From: Streptomyces sp. TLI_235
Lineage (GTDB): Bacteria; Actinomycetota; Actinomycetes; Streptomycetales; Streptomycetaceae
Assembly: GCA_002300355.1 (NCBI GenBank)
Contig: NSGV01000003.1
Location: 248,001-312,000, forward strand
Length of the DNA: 64,000 nucleotides
Reading direction: 5' to 3'
In this document: in pieces, positions 1-7,977 of the stretch
Layout of the letters: every line of letters starts with the position of its first letter
Position numbering within the stretch: the first letter of the stretch is position 1
Notes under the pieces: generated by a model
Database searches by the model: none
Told to the model about the DNA's origin: nothing
What the model saw: the letters and a program-made list of their open reading frames with translations, nothing else
Program-made: the position numbers and the translations under genes

Positions 1-124
1 AGAAGCACCAGAGCAGCCGGAGGCGGGGCACTCACCGCTAGCTCCACGCACCCGGCCTGGACGCCACGGCCGGGTGGCACGCGGATGACCGTGTCCCCGC
101 CTTCGATCGGCAGGCTGCCTATGG

Positions 125-811
125 TCAGCTTTGAGCTTTAGTTGCTTCCGGCTGGCCGGGTCCTTGGGCGGGAACGGGCGTGGGCTGGGCTTTCACCTTG
201 GCCGCTGCGCGGCGTTGCTCGTACGCGCCGTACTTCGCAGCGAGGACATACACGTACTCGACAAGGGCTTCGGCGAGGGCAAGACCGTCCTCGGCGTCTT
301 GCCGGGACACCTTGTCGCCGTGTGCGCCGTCGTTGCCGAGGTAGCGCAACGAGTGCGCCCAATCGAGCAGGCGGCCATCGATCGTACCTGCCTTTGCCAG
401 CGCCTCGAGTTTTGCCTGCAGAAGGCCCTTGGTGTGGCCGTGGTTCTTACAAACCTGCTCGACTGCACGCCGGACCATCGTCGCCGTCGCCGCGTATGCG
501 CCGGCCAGTTCGAAGCATCGTCGTGCTTCGAGTAGGTCCTGGGCCACCTTGTAGGGCACCTCGGCTGGGATCGTCCGGAACGCCGTAGGCCAGACAGGCT
601 CTGGCTCAGTCGTGTAGTCGGGGAAGACGTACTGGACAAGCACAGCGACGCTGCTGCAACCATCACACGAGGCCAGCATCACCACAGTGGGATCTTCGCG
701 GCCGAGGTCGTCGTCGGGCTGCTCGGTCACCTCTCCGTGAAGGGTCATCGAACGGTGCGTCTTACAGGTGGAGCAGAAGGCAACCGCGGTCGTCCCGTTG
801 GCGTTCGTCAC
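125..811 (-). CDS. DUF4145 domain protein
   Basis: The 228-aa protein begins with a GTG codon. Its N-terminal part has paired cysteines (CSTC near residue 13, CDGC near residue 49) that look like a small zinc ribbon. The helical C-terminal part (about residues 85-195) has the DUF4145 pattern, including the stretch LRYLGNDGAHG. DUF4145 is a helical domain of unknown function, often found alone or fused to restriction and other defence enzymes. The gene lies 155 bp downstream of the JAB-E1 gene on the same strand, so it may be the last gene of that operon, but no overlap or strong RBS proves coupling. The tail is Pro/Gln/Ala-rich and probably disordered. The family call is fairly secure; the function is unknown. 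Confidence 0.7.
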   Translation of the reverse strand: MTNANGTTAVAFCSTCKTHRSMTLHGEVTEQPDDDLGREDPTVVMLASCDGCSSVAVLVQYVFPDYTTEPEPVWPTAFRTIPAEVPYKVAQDLLEARRCFELAGAYAATATMVRRAVEQVCKNHGHTKGLLQAKLEALAKAGTIDGRLLDWAHSLRYLGNDGAHGDKVSRQDAEDGLALAEALVEYVYVLAAKYGAYEQRRAAAKVKAQPTPVPAQGPGQPEATKAQS

Positions 812-966
812 AGCGGAAAGCTACTCGGCCTCAATCAGGCATGTCGAGATGTCCGGCCGCGCTGTACTCCGGGTCCTGTACCCAGGCCAGCATCGGCCGG
901 TTCAGCTTCCCCTGAGGGCAGTAGGGCGGTGCGCAGGTACGGACGGACCGCCGACCGTCTCGTCAC

Positions 967-2316
967 CTATCCGGTCAACCTGCCGCGTCCGAGCATCCCA
1001 GAGACCGAGCACCAGCGACAGGTGGCATCGCGTCGGGGGCTTTGCAGGTGGCGGGATCGGCTGCGGGGCCGGTGAAGGACCGAGTCCTGGTCGGTCGGAT
1101 CGTCGTGCAGGCCGGCGACGGCAAGGGCGAAGTGGTTGAGCCCCTCCGCTGCTGCCAGCATGTTCAAAGTGATCACGCTCGGGGCCGGAACCTCCGGAAC
1201 GTAGTCGGCGGCTGCCCGTTGCTGAGCCGGAAGCATGTCCACCGCCAGCCGGGCCGGGTCCACCAGGCCGTTGCACCACAAGCAGCCGGCGCTGGGGGTG
1301 ATCAGCCGGGTGGCGGTGTGGATCTGCCCCACGACTCCGGCGTCATCGACGCGGATCTTGATCCCGACCTGGGTGGCAGGGAGCAAGTGCTGGTGGACGA
1401 CGGCGTTCACCCAGTACCGGGCGGCATCGCCGTCAGCGGCGAGGAAGATCCAGTCGCTCTTCTCCAGAGCCCGCAGCGCCCGGGGCTGCTCCACCCGCTC
1501 GGGGATGGCGGTGACCTTGATGTTGGCGTTGGCCCGGCGGGCGTTGCGCTCGGCCAGTTCTGTCTTGGGCGCTCGGATGTCGGTCGGCTCGGCGGCCAGC
1601 AGGCGGGGAAGGTTCGTCTCGTCCACCGTGTCGTCGTCAATCAGGACAAGGTGCCCTACGCCTAGGCGTGCCAGTCCCTCGACCAGGATGCTGCCCACGC
1701 CGCCGAGGCCTACCACGGCGACGGTCAGATGCCGCAGGCTCTCCTGCCCGCGGTCCCCGAACACCCGGGCCTGGCGGTCGTACAGCGGGTCGGCTGCGCT
1801 GGCCGCCGCCGGTTCAGGGCGAAGGCGGCGCAGGTTGCCGCCGACCACTACGACTTCGGCCAGCGGTTCGCGCCCCTGGCCCGGGATCCACAGGTCACCT
1901 GCGGCGGCGTTCTCGGCGAGCACCAGGCCGCCGACAACCTGTCCACTGATCTGCTGCAAGGCGGGGTAGCCGCGCTCGTGGCTGGTGAGGTCGACCGGTG
2001 AGAACCGTACGCGGTCGCGCCCCAGGTGTCCGTGGACGGCGAGGTAGGCCAGGCCCTCGTCGCGGGCGCGGACGATGGCGTCGCGGACGAACGACGCCGA
2101 CAGGGCATGGTGGCCGATGGTGCCGGGCACGTAGTCGATGCCGTCCTGGGCTAGGATCAGCTGGCGCGCGAGCAGGCGCTGGCCCCGCGGGCCGGTGCTG
2201 GTGCCTGCAAGTACCACCGCGCCGCCCCCGCCGGGGCCGGTCAGGACGTGGTCGGCGAGTTCGTCCCACATGTCCTGAGGGAAGGCCAGGCTCCAGCCCG
2301 GCGCGGGCGGGTTCAT
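967..2316 (-). CDS. JAB-E1 fusion (ThiF-type activating enzyme)
   Basis: The 449-aa protein joins two halves of a ubiquitin-like pathway. Residues 1-165 look like a JAB/JAMM peptidase: H95-G-H97 followed by S106 and D109 fits HxH...SxxD. The glutamate usually found before the first strand is not visible, because positions 28-32 are Pro and Gly, so peptidase activity is uncertain. From about residue 195 there is an adenylation domain with GLGGVG (203-208) and IDDD (227-230), as in ThiF/MoeB/E1 enzymes. Two cysteine pairs, CLWC and CRWC, form the zinc site. There are no other cysteines, so a canonical E1 thioester residue is absent. I chose ATG 2316 because it overlaps the E2-like stop as ATGA; an in-frame GTG at 2331 is an alternative. 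It should charge the Ubl encoded two genes upstream. Confidence 0.85.
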   Translation of the reverse strand: MNPPAPGWSLAFPQDMWDELADHVLTGPGGGGAVVLAGTSTGPRGQRLLARQLILAQDGIDYVPGTIGHHALSASFVRDAIVRARDEGLAYLAVHGHLGRDRVRFSPVDLTSHERGYPALQQISGQVVGGLVLAENAAAGDLWIPGQGREPLAEVVVVGGNLRRLRPEPAAASAADPLYDRQARVFGDRGQESLRHLTVAVVGLGGVGSILVEGLARLGVGHLVLIDDDTVDETNLPRLLAAEPTDIRAPKTELAERNARRANANIKVTAIPERVEQPRALRALEKSDWIFLAADGDAARYWVNAVVHQHLLPATQVGIKIRVDDAGVVGQIHTATRLITPSAGCLWCNGLVDPARLAVDMLPAQQRAAADYVPEVPAPSVITLNMLAAAEGLNHFALAVAGLHDDPTDQDSVLHRPRSRSRHLQSPRRDATCRWCSVSGMLGRGRLTG

Positions 2317-2699
2317 TGTGTAGTCAGCCACAGCATGATCCTTTCTGCCTTGAGTGCGGCGTTGTCGACCGCCGGGTCGCGGTGGTTCGACCGCCGGGAG
2401 ATCTGCAGGGCGGCACGGTCCCGCCAGGTGGCGTTCTGGATCGCCTGTCCGTGCTCGGTGCCGTTGCTGCGTCGGACCGGGCCGATGAAATGTGGGTAGA
2501 TGTCGGCATCTGGGTATGCCGAGCTGATGTGGAACCCGAGCCAGGTGACGGAGGGTGTGTAGGCCGAGCCGATGTCGATGCCCTCGATCGTGACCATGGC
2601 GCCGCCAGCGCCGTCCGCGACCGCGTCGACCGTCAGGCCGGCGAACTGGTTGCGGACGGCGTCGACGGCCTCGGCGACCGCCGGGGTGAAGCCGGTCAC
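2313..2699 (-). CDS. E2-like protein without cysteine
   Basis: This 128-aa protein matches the prokaryotic E2-like families that sit beside multiubiquitin genes. It has a central strand region (VTWLGFHISSAYPDADIYP), then the conserved stretch ALQISRRSN and a C-terminal helix ending in WL. It contains no cysteine, so it cannot carry a Ubl as a thioester as classical E2 enzymes do. It may act like a UEV scaffold or use another nucleophile; the serines around residues 100-105 are an untested guess. It is coupled on both sides by ATGA overlaps: its start overlaps the Ubl stop and its stop overlaps the JAB-E1 start. The context-based assignment is strong; the mechanism is unknown. Confidence 0.75.
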   Translation of the reverse strand: MTGFTPAVAEAVDAVRNQFAGLTVDAVADGAGGAMVTIEGIDIGSAYTPSVTWLGFHISSAYPDADIYPHFIGPVRRSNGTEHGQAIQNATWRDRAALQISRRSNHRDPAVDNAALKAERIMLWLTTQ

Positions 2700-2974
2700 G
2701 AGTTCTCGTCCGGCGACACGGCGAGGAACTCCTCACCCGGGTGGACCCGGATCTGGTCGTGGTCGCCGACCACCTCGTACCGGCCGCTGGGGCGCTGGAT
2801 GGAGAGCTGGAAGCCGCTGTCTACCGGCACGCCCTGGGCGGCCGCGGCCTCCTTGATCTCCAGCCCGGTGACCTGCCGGTCCTCCAGGACGACCGGCTGC
2901 CTGTTCACCTTGACGGTGACGGTGTGCGGCTTGTTCTGGCCGGGAACGGCCGCGTCTGCGATGGAAGTGTCCAC
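2696..2974 (-). CDS. Multiubiquitin-type ubiquitin-like protein
   Basis: This 92-aa protein starts with GTG and carries one beta-grasp domain of the multiubiquitin type. Features I recognise are TVTVKVN near residue 18, VTGLEIKEAAAAQGV (about 35-49) and HPGEEFLAVSPDENS at the C terminus. It has a single repeat, although the family name comes from tandem copies. There is no terminal Gly-Gly and no cysteine. It is the first gene of a three-gene operon (Ubl, E2-like, JAB-E1) with 4-bp overlaps, so it is the likely modifier or substrate of the other two. The divergent XRE gene and the inverted repeats upstream suggest transcriptional control from the intergenic region. Confidence 0.85.
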   Translation of the reverse strand: MDTSIADAAVPGQNKPHTVTVKVNRQPVVLEDRQVTGLEIKEAAAAQGVPVDSGFQLSIQRPSGRYEVVGDHDQIRVHPGEEFLAVSPDENS

Positions 2975-3035
2975 CCCGATGCCTCACTTTCTGCTCTGGT
3001 GCCCCACCCGGTGTGCGGAGCACCTCCTAATGTGC

Positions 3036-3102
3036 CGACTTCGAGACATGTTTTAGAAGTCGAACATGATCACGCTACCACGGGGTGTTCGGCATGTCGA
3101 AC
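3036..3102. promoter_or_regulatory. Operator-like inverted repeats between Ubl operon and XRE gene
   Basis: The divergent intergenic region holds several related inverted repeats. At 3087-3102 a 16-bp site has arms GTTCG and CGAAC around GCATGT. At 3036-3041 and 3057-3062 are arms CGACTT and AAGTCG. Between them CATGTT (3047-3052) faces AACATG (3063-3068). The shared words GTCGAACATG and CATGTCGAAC suggest one regulator binding several half-sites. The XRE protein encoded just downstream is the obvious candidate. No mapping data are available. Confidence 0.6.
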
Positions 3103-3141
3103 AGTGATAGAAAGATGGCATCAACGACCGAGGAGGAGGCC

Positions 3142-3525
3142 GTGGCCCGCACGAGGGTGAACGTGGATGCGCTGTATGCCGCGCTCGACGCAGAACGCGA
3201 CGCGAGGACGCTGTCGTGGCGGCAGCTGGCGGGCGAGGTCGGCATCAGTCCGTCAACCCTGACCAGGCTTAGGAATGGGAACCGACCGGACGTCGACGCG
3301 TTCGCGGCGCTGGTGCGCTGGCTCGGCTCGCCGGCAGAGGTGTTCATGGTCGAGGAGGACGGCCGGACGGCCGCTCCGGCGGCGGAGCCGGCCCTGGTCG
3401 CCCAGCTGGCGCCGCTGCTTCGGGCCCGCAGCGACTTGGCCGAAGAGGACGTCCGCTACTTGGAGGATCTGATCGGCGCGGCCGTGCGCCGGTTCAATGT
3501 CGAGCGGGAAGCCCGGACGAGGTAA
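3142..3525 (+). CDS. XRE-family HTH transcriptional regulator
   Basis: The protein is about 127 aa. The helix-turn-helix lies at about residues 20-55 (SWRQLAGEVGISPSTLTRLR). The C terminus is helical (LRARSDLAEEDVRYLEDLIG) and may mediate dimerisation. I chose GTG 3142 because GAGGAGGAG sits 7 nt upstream. Earlier in-frame starts at 3085 and 3115 have no such site, and the one at 3085 would lie in the operator. It is followed after 3 bp by an ImmA/IrrE peptidase gene. In XRE-ImmA pairs the peptidase typically cleaves the repressor. Being divergent from the Ubl operon, it probably controls that operon and itself. Confidence 0.85.
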   Translation: MARTRVNVDALYAALDAERDARTLSWRQLAGEVGISPSTLTRLRNGNRPDVDAFAALVRWLGSPAEVFMVEEDGRTAAPAAEPALVAQLAPLLRARSDLAEEDVRYLEDLIGAAVRRFNVEREARTR

Positions 3526-3528
3526 GGC

Positions 3529-4113
3529 GTGGCTCAGCAGTGGACCGGGAAGCGGATTGAGGAGTTGGCGCTGGAGGTCCGGGCTGAGATACGGCTCGGA
3601 TCGCACGAGCGGCTCGACGTGTATGCCCTGGCCGAGGAGCACGGTGTCCCCGTCTACTCGATCCATCACCTCGACGCGCACGGGTGCCCGTCCGAGGCGA
3701 TCATGCATTTCACCAGCGTCCGCCCCGACAAGTGGTCCGCGGCCCTGGTGCCCGTGGGGCATGGCTGTCTGATCCTGGAGAACAGCGCCCACTCACTTCA
3801 GCGGCGCCGCGCGAATGTGGCACACGAGATGGCCCACCTGCTCTTGGAGCACGAGTTCAACAACGTGCTGTTCACCGACGGTGGCTGCAGCCTCGGCACC
3901 GCGGGGCGGACGAAAGAGAACCAGGCCAAGGCACTGTCGGCCGAGCTCCTTGTGCCCAAGGGAGCCGCGATCCGTGCCGCACGGAATTACAGAAGCGACG
4001 AGGAAGTGGCCCAGCACTTCGACGTCAGCATCGAATTCGCAAGGATGCGGATGAACGCCTCCGGAGCCCGGAGGATCGCCGAGCGTTCCCGCGCCAAGTA
4101 CGCACGAGGGTGA
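3529..4113 (+). CDS. ImmA/IrrE family metallopeptidase
   Basis: The 194-aa protein has the zinc-peptidase motif HEMAH near residue 102, followed by the family pattern of a helix and an acidic or aromatic segment (ENQAKALSAELLVP). Its N-terminal part (VYALAEEHGVPVYSI) is also typical. It begins with GTG, 3 bp after the XRE stop, so the two genes are co-transcribed. ImmA from ICEBs1 and IrrE from Deinococcus are the characterised relatives; they inactivate a repressor by proteolysis. By analogy this enzyme could relieve XRE repression of the divergent Ubl operon when a stress signal appears. The target is inferred, not seen. Confidence 0.88.
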   Translation: MAQQWTGKRIEELALEVRAEIRLGSHERLDVYALAEEHGVPVYSIHHLDAHGCPSEAIMHFTSVRPDKWSAALVPVGHGCLILENSAHSLQRRRANVAHEMAHLLLEHEFNNVLFTDGGCSLGTAGRTKENQAKALSAELLVPKGAAIRAARNYRSDEEVAQHFDVSIEFARMRMNASGARRIAERSRAKYARG

Positions 4114-4307
4114 ACAGGCGCGCAACCAGCGCCCTGCCATCTGGAAAGGTCGCCATGACGCCCTCCTCGACTTGGGCGCACCCGTTCTGGAACAGCGTGC
4201 CGACCGGCAGCCGGGTAGAGGCCCGCACCAACCTCAAACACCTCGACACGGTGGACGCCGGCGGGTAGCGCTCCTGAAGTTCCACCCTGCGGTTGGACAC
4301 TCTCTGT

Positions 4308-5197
4308 CTATGCCGCGAGGGTGTGACCTTGCTGGTGCCGCTGGCGGATTTCGAGTGGCGTGAGGTAGCCCCACTCGGGGTGTTTCCGCAGGCGCCTGCG
4401 GTTGTAGAAGGTCTCGACGAACGCGAAGACCTCCGCGCGGGCGGTGGCGCGGTCCGGCCAGACCCGGGTGCCGATCTCCTCCTTCAATACGGCGAAGAAG
4501 CTCTCGGCGGCGGCGTTATCGTAACAGGAGCCGACTCTTCCCATCGACTGCCTCATGTCCAACTTGCTTATCTCGCTTCGGAATTCAGTCGACGTGTATT
4601 CGCTGCCGCGGTCCGTGTGGAAGATGCAGCCGCGTTCCAGGGCGCCGCGGCCGGCGGCCATCCGCAGGGCGGCCACCGGCAGTTCGGCGCGGTGGTGGTC
4701 GGCCATCGCGTAGCCGACGACCTCGCGGGTGGCCAGGTCGATCGCGGTGGCCAGGTAGAGCCAGCCCTCTTCGGTTGGCAGGAAGGTCATGTCGCCGACG
4801 AGCCGCATCCCGGGGCGGGGTGCGGTGAAGTCGCGCCCGATCAGGTCCGGGGCGAAGACCGGCTTGCGGGCCTGGCGGGTCAGCCCGCGGCGCCGGCGCC
4901 GGGTGACACCCGCGATGCCGCGCTCGCGCATGATCCGCTCCACCTTCTTGCGGTTGACCACTCGGCCCCGGCGGCGTAGTTGCGCATGCACGCGCGGGAC
5001 GCCGTAGGCGCCCCTGGACGCCAGGTGGATCACCGTGATCTCGGCGGCGAGCAGGTCCTCGGCCCGTTCGCGGGCGCGGCGGGCCTGCTCACCGGCGCGC
5101 CAGGCGTAGAAGGAGGAGCGGGCGATGCCCAGGACGCGGCAGATCCGCTTGACGCCCCAGGCGCCGTGGTGGTCCTCAACGAAACGGAAGCGGATCA
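4308..5197 (-). pseudogene. IS3 OrfB transposase, separated from OrfA
   Basis: This is the integrase-core (DDE) part of an IS3 transposase. Visible motifs are the HTH_21-like start (YGVPRVHAQLRRRG), the first Asp in VGDMTFLPT, the second in FHTDRGSEYTS, and the Glu in NAAAESFFAVLKEE. The frame is open from the ISAzo13 junction at 5197 to the stop at 4308. Normal expression needs a programmed frameshift at the end of OrfA. The ISAzo13 insertion lies exactly in the OrfA stop codon, so the fusion protein can no longer be made. An internal ATG at 5033 could still give a 241-aa fragment. Confidence 0.88.
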
Positions 5198-6975
5198 GGA
5201 GCCGTCAACTAACTACTGCCTGTTTCGGCCCTGCTCCGGCCTGTGACGTGGTAGATGGTTTCCGTGGGGATGACGGAAGTAACGCTGGCCGCGCTGGACG
5301 CGAAGTTGGCGGCGGTGCTGCCGCACCTGGACGAGCGGCAGCGCCGCTTGTATCTGGCCTCCGAGGCCGGGGCGTTGGGCCATGGCGGAGTCGCGGCGGT
5401 GGCCAGGCTGGCAGAAGTGTCCGAGTCGACCATTGCCCGGGGGCGCGACGAGCTCGCGGGCGGCGCGCCGGTGCTGGGACGGGTTCGCCGCCCCGGCGGC
5501 GGACGCAGGCCGGCCGCCGAACGTGACCCTGGCCTGCTGCCGGCACTCGAGGCCCTGATCGAGCCGCATGAGATCGGCGACCCGGTCTCGCCACTGCGCT
5601 GGACCACCGCCTCGTTGCGGGACCTGGCCCGGGAGTTGACCGAGGCAGGCCATCCGGTCAGCGCCACGGCCGTGGGCAAGCTGCTGCGCTCGATGGGCTT
5701 CAGCCTCCAGGGCATGGTCAAGACTCGTGCTGGGAGCCAAGTCCCTGACCGTGACGCCCAGTTCCGGCACATCAACACCACGGTCGAGCGGTTCTTGGCA
5801 CAGGGCTTTCCGGTGGTGAGCGTGGACGCGAAGAAGAAGGAGCCGATCGGCGACTTCGCCCGCGCGGGCCGCACCTACCGCCCCAAGGGCCGGCCGATCA
5901 CCGCCCCGGACCACGACTTCCTGGACCCAGACACCCCGATCGCCATTCCCTACGGCGTCTACGACCTGGGACTGGACACCGGCTGGGTCAACGTGGGCAC
6001 CGACCGCAACACCGCCGCCTTCGCGGTGGAATCCCTGCGCCGTTGGTGGAACCGCCAGGGGCGCATCGACTACCCCAGTGCCACCCGCCTGCTGGTCACC
6101 GCCGACTCCGGAGGAGCCAACTCCGCGGACTCCCACCTGTTCAAGAAGGACCTGGCCGCCTTCGCCGACGAGTGCGGGCTCAGCGTCACCGTCATGCACT
6201 TTCCGCCCGCGACTTCAAAATGGAACAAGGTCGAACACCGACTGTTCTCCCGGATCACCCACAGCCTGCGCGGTCAGCCGCTGACCAGCTACGAAGTGCT
6301 GCTGCAGACCATCTCGGCCACCCGCACCAGCACCGGGCTGACCGTCCAGGCCGTCCTCGACGAGAACGAGTACCCCACCGGCCGGACGCTCACCAAAGCC
6401 GAGCGATCGGCGGTCCTGCAGCGTGTCGAACGCGACAGCTTCCACGGGGAGTGGAACTACACCATCGCCCCTTACGACCCCCAGCAGGCACCGCCGGCCG
6501 AGCCGGAACAAGCGAAGGCACCCCCGATCCCGGCCGAGGCCACCTTCCTGCTCACTCATCCGGCCCTGACCGGCATGTCCCGCGAGCAGTTCGACCGGCT
6601 CGTGGAGGAACTCGAGCCCTTCCGCCGGGTCCTGGCCGAGACCGAGCGCGAGAAGAGGAAGGGCATCAACCGGCGCGGATACAACCCCGGGGTCGGCTTC
6701 CTCGACCACCGTCACCGCGTGCTGGTCGCCGTCCTGCACCACCGCAACACAATCACCCTGACCCTGGCCGCCCAACTGCTCGGCCGAGTACCCACGAGCC
6801 TGAACTACCACGCACACCGCACCAGGCCACTGCTCGCCTTCGCCACCCCGGACATCACCGCAGCCCTCGCCCATCCCCGGCGGACCCACCCACCCCGCAC
6901 GATCGACGCCCTCCAGAACGCGATCACCGACCACGAGAGCAACATCAAATCAGGCAGTAGTTAGTTGACGGCTCC
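5198..6975 (+). mobile_element. ISAzo13-family insertion sequence
   Basis: The 1,778-bp element has perfect 25-bp terminal inverted repeats at 5198-5222 and 6951-6975 (outer bases GGAGCCGTCAACTAACTA). A 3-bp duplication TCA flanks it at 5195-5197 and 6976-6978. One transposase gene fills it. The perfect ends and intact gene suggest a recent insertion that may still be active. It entered the stop codon of the IS3 orfA gene. Confidence 0.93.
5255..6964 (+). CDS. ISAzo13-family transposase
   Basis: The 569-aa protein matches ISAzo13 (Rhodopirellula-type DDE) transposases. The N-terminal third is a helical DNA-binding region (RLAEVSESTIARGRDEL, then a helical domain around residue 125). The catalytic core has VVSVDAKKKEPIG near residue 190, a middle segment TADSGGANSADS near 285, and SKWNKVEHRLFS near 323, giving the usual D, D, E pattern. 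The reading frame is complete and ends inside the right terminal repeat. It is the only gene of the element, and I see no damage. Confidence 0.92.
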   Translation: MVSVGMTEVTLAALDAKLAAVLPHLDERQRRLYLASEAGALGHGGVAAVARLAEVSESTIARGRDELAGGAPVLGRVRRPGGGRRPAAERDPGLLPALEALIEPHEIGDPVSPLRWTTASLRDLARELTEAGHPVSATAVGKLLRSMGFSLQGMVKTRAGSQVPDRDAQFRHINTTVERFLAQGFPVVSVDAKKKEPIGDFARAGRTYRPKGRPITAPDHDFLDPDTPIAIPYGVYDLGLDTGWVNVGTDRNTAAFAVESLRRWWNRQGRIDYPSATRLLVTADSGGANSADSHLFKKDLAAFADECGLSVTVMHFPPATSKWNKVEHRLFSRITHSLRGQPLTSYEVLLQTISATRTSTGLTVQAVLDENEYPTGRTLTKAERSAVLQRVERDSFHGEWNYTIAPYDPQQAPPAEPEQAKAPPIPAEATFLLTHPALTGMSREQFDRLVEELEPFRRVLAETEREKRKGINRRGYNPGVGFLDHRHRVLVAVLHHRNTITLTLAAQLLGRVPTSLNYHAHRTRPLLAFATPDITAALAHPRRTHPPRTIDALQNAITDHESNIKSGSS

Positions 6976-7284
6976 TCACCGTGTCGTCTCGGCCGCGAAA
7001 TAGGCGGCCGCCTTGCGCAGGATCTCGATGGTCTTCTGCTGCTCGAGGTTCTGCCGGCGAAGCCGGGTGAGTTCCTCGCGTTCGGGACTGGTCAACTCAC
7101 CGGGACCGCCTTCGCCCCGGTCGGTGCGGTCCTGCTTCACCCAGCCTCTCAGCCCCTCCGGGCTGACCCCCAGCTCCCGGGCGATCTCGGTGACGTTCCG
7201 GTGCGGCGACGAGCGCACCAGCGCGACCGCGTCCCGCTTGAACTCCGCCGTGTACCGCTTACTCATGTTGCTCTTGCTTCCCAC
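6976..7284 (-). CDS. IS3 OrfA (HTH transposase subunit)
   Basis: The protein of up to 102 aa shows the IS3 OrfA pattern: KRYTAEFKRDAVALVR at the N terminus, an HTH (VTEIARELGVSPEGLRGWV), and a leucine-rich coiled coil (EELTRLRRQNLEQQKTIEILRKA). ATG 7266 (MSKRYTAEF) may be the real start rather than 7284. The inserted ISAzo13 begins at its TGA stop codon, so OrfA itself is unchanged, while the frameshift fusion to OrfB is lost. It could act as an inhibitor of related elements, as OrfA proteins do, but that is inference. Confidence 0.85.
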   Translation of the reverse strand: MGSKSNMSKRYTAEFKRDAVALVRSSPHRNVTEIARELGVSPEGLRGWVKQDRTDRGEGGPGELTSPEREELTRLRRQNLEQQKTIEILRKAAAYFAAETTR

Positions 7285-7351
7285 CTGAAACTGCTTCCTC
7301 CGGGCTCACATGTCCCAGTCTCCAGGTGTCCAGCCGCAGGGTGGAACTTCA

Positions 7352-7624
7352 CTCCAGCACCACGCGTGCCGCCTGGGTGAGCAGGATGAGCTCGACGGCG
7401 GCGACCACACCCGCGGCGACCTTGTCCTGGGTGGTCCGGGGCACCAGCCACCGCATCCCCCGACGGGGCATCAGTGTCCGGGCTGCGCCGGCGCGGTCGG
7501 TGGTGATGCGGTAGGGCTGGCCGTTGATACGCAGGACGGTGTCGGCGGGGAGGCCGGTGGTCAAGGTCTTTCCGGAGTAGGAGTCGGCAACGAGGACGAC
7601 CTGGCGGGGGTGGACAGTGTTCAC
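7352..7624 (-). pseudogene. Hypothetical gene cut by the IS3 element
   Basis: About 90 codons remain of a minus-strand gene starting at 7624 (VNTVHPRQVVLVADSYSGK). The frame runs into the IS3 end at 7351. Its continuation should lie left of the element, below 4274, where one frame stays open to about 4025. I do not recognise the family. A hydrophobic stretch (AAGVVAAVELILLTQAARVVL) near the break could be a helix or membrane segment. A purine-rich AGGTTCCC-type sequence precedes the start. The length of the original protein is uncertain. Confidence 0.45.
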
Positions 7625-7969
7625 GGGAACCTCCAGGGAGATCGGGGAGGAGGGTTGTTCCTCCTCACCCCTTCCGGAGGCTCGCGGGCACTTACAGTAG
7701 ACAGCAACCTCCCGTCTGCAGATCGCGTGGGCGCCGGGTTTCTGCTGGTCATGGGGTATTGATCGGCGCTGTGGGCGGTGTATACGCGTCCGCGGACAGC
7801 CCGCTCCACTCGTCGCTGCAGCGCCTGACCCAGGGGCTTGATCGGCGCTCCCGGACGCCTACCGTGCGGCCCGACGGACCGTCAGGACCGGCACCCGGCG
7901 ACCATGTGTACCCGGCACCGCCTCCCCCAGGTCCGTCAGCACATCACCGCGAACAGACGACGGAGGAGT
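7625..7969. other. Intergenic region without recognised gene
   Basis: Short open frames occur on both strands but none shows family features or a good ribosome-binding site. The word GATCGGCGCT occurs twice (about 7758 and 7839). I see no hairpin strong enough to call. Confidence 0.4.
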
Positions 7970-7977
7970 GAGCATTT

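Larger units (their letters stand above)
4275..7351 (-). mobile_element. IS3-family element, itself interrupted
   Basis: The ends are inverted repeats beginning TGAAGTTCCACCCTGCGG (from 4275 rightward and from 7351 leftward). A 4-bp duplication CTCC flanks them at 4271-4274 and 7352-7355. The element carries orfA (6976-7284) and orfB (4308-5197) on the minus strand. An ISAzo13-family element (5198-6975) sits between them. Removing the inner element leaves a typical IS3 of about 1.3 kb. It has landed in a minus-strand gene whose 5' part remains at 7352-7624. Confidence 0.9.

Noticed and set aside
1..124. Partial gene running off the left edge on the minus strand
   Set aside because: A frame is open (for example SLPIEGGDTVIRVPPGRG) but no start codon with an RBS is evident and too little is present to judge.
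1042..1969. Plus-strand frames opposite the JAB-E1 gene
   Set aside because: The minus strand shows an unmistakable ThiF-type GLGGVG and zinc site, so the plus-strand frames are shadows.
2317..2736. N-terminal extension of the JAB-E1 protein
   Set aside because: The open frame continues upstream through the E2-like gene, but the ATGA overlap at 2313-2316 and the Arg-rich composition of the extension argue for the start at 2316.
4155..4268. A 37-codon plus-strand frame after the ImmA-like gene
   Set aside because: There is no family feature, and it overlaps the likely continuation of the gene interrupted by the IS3 element.
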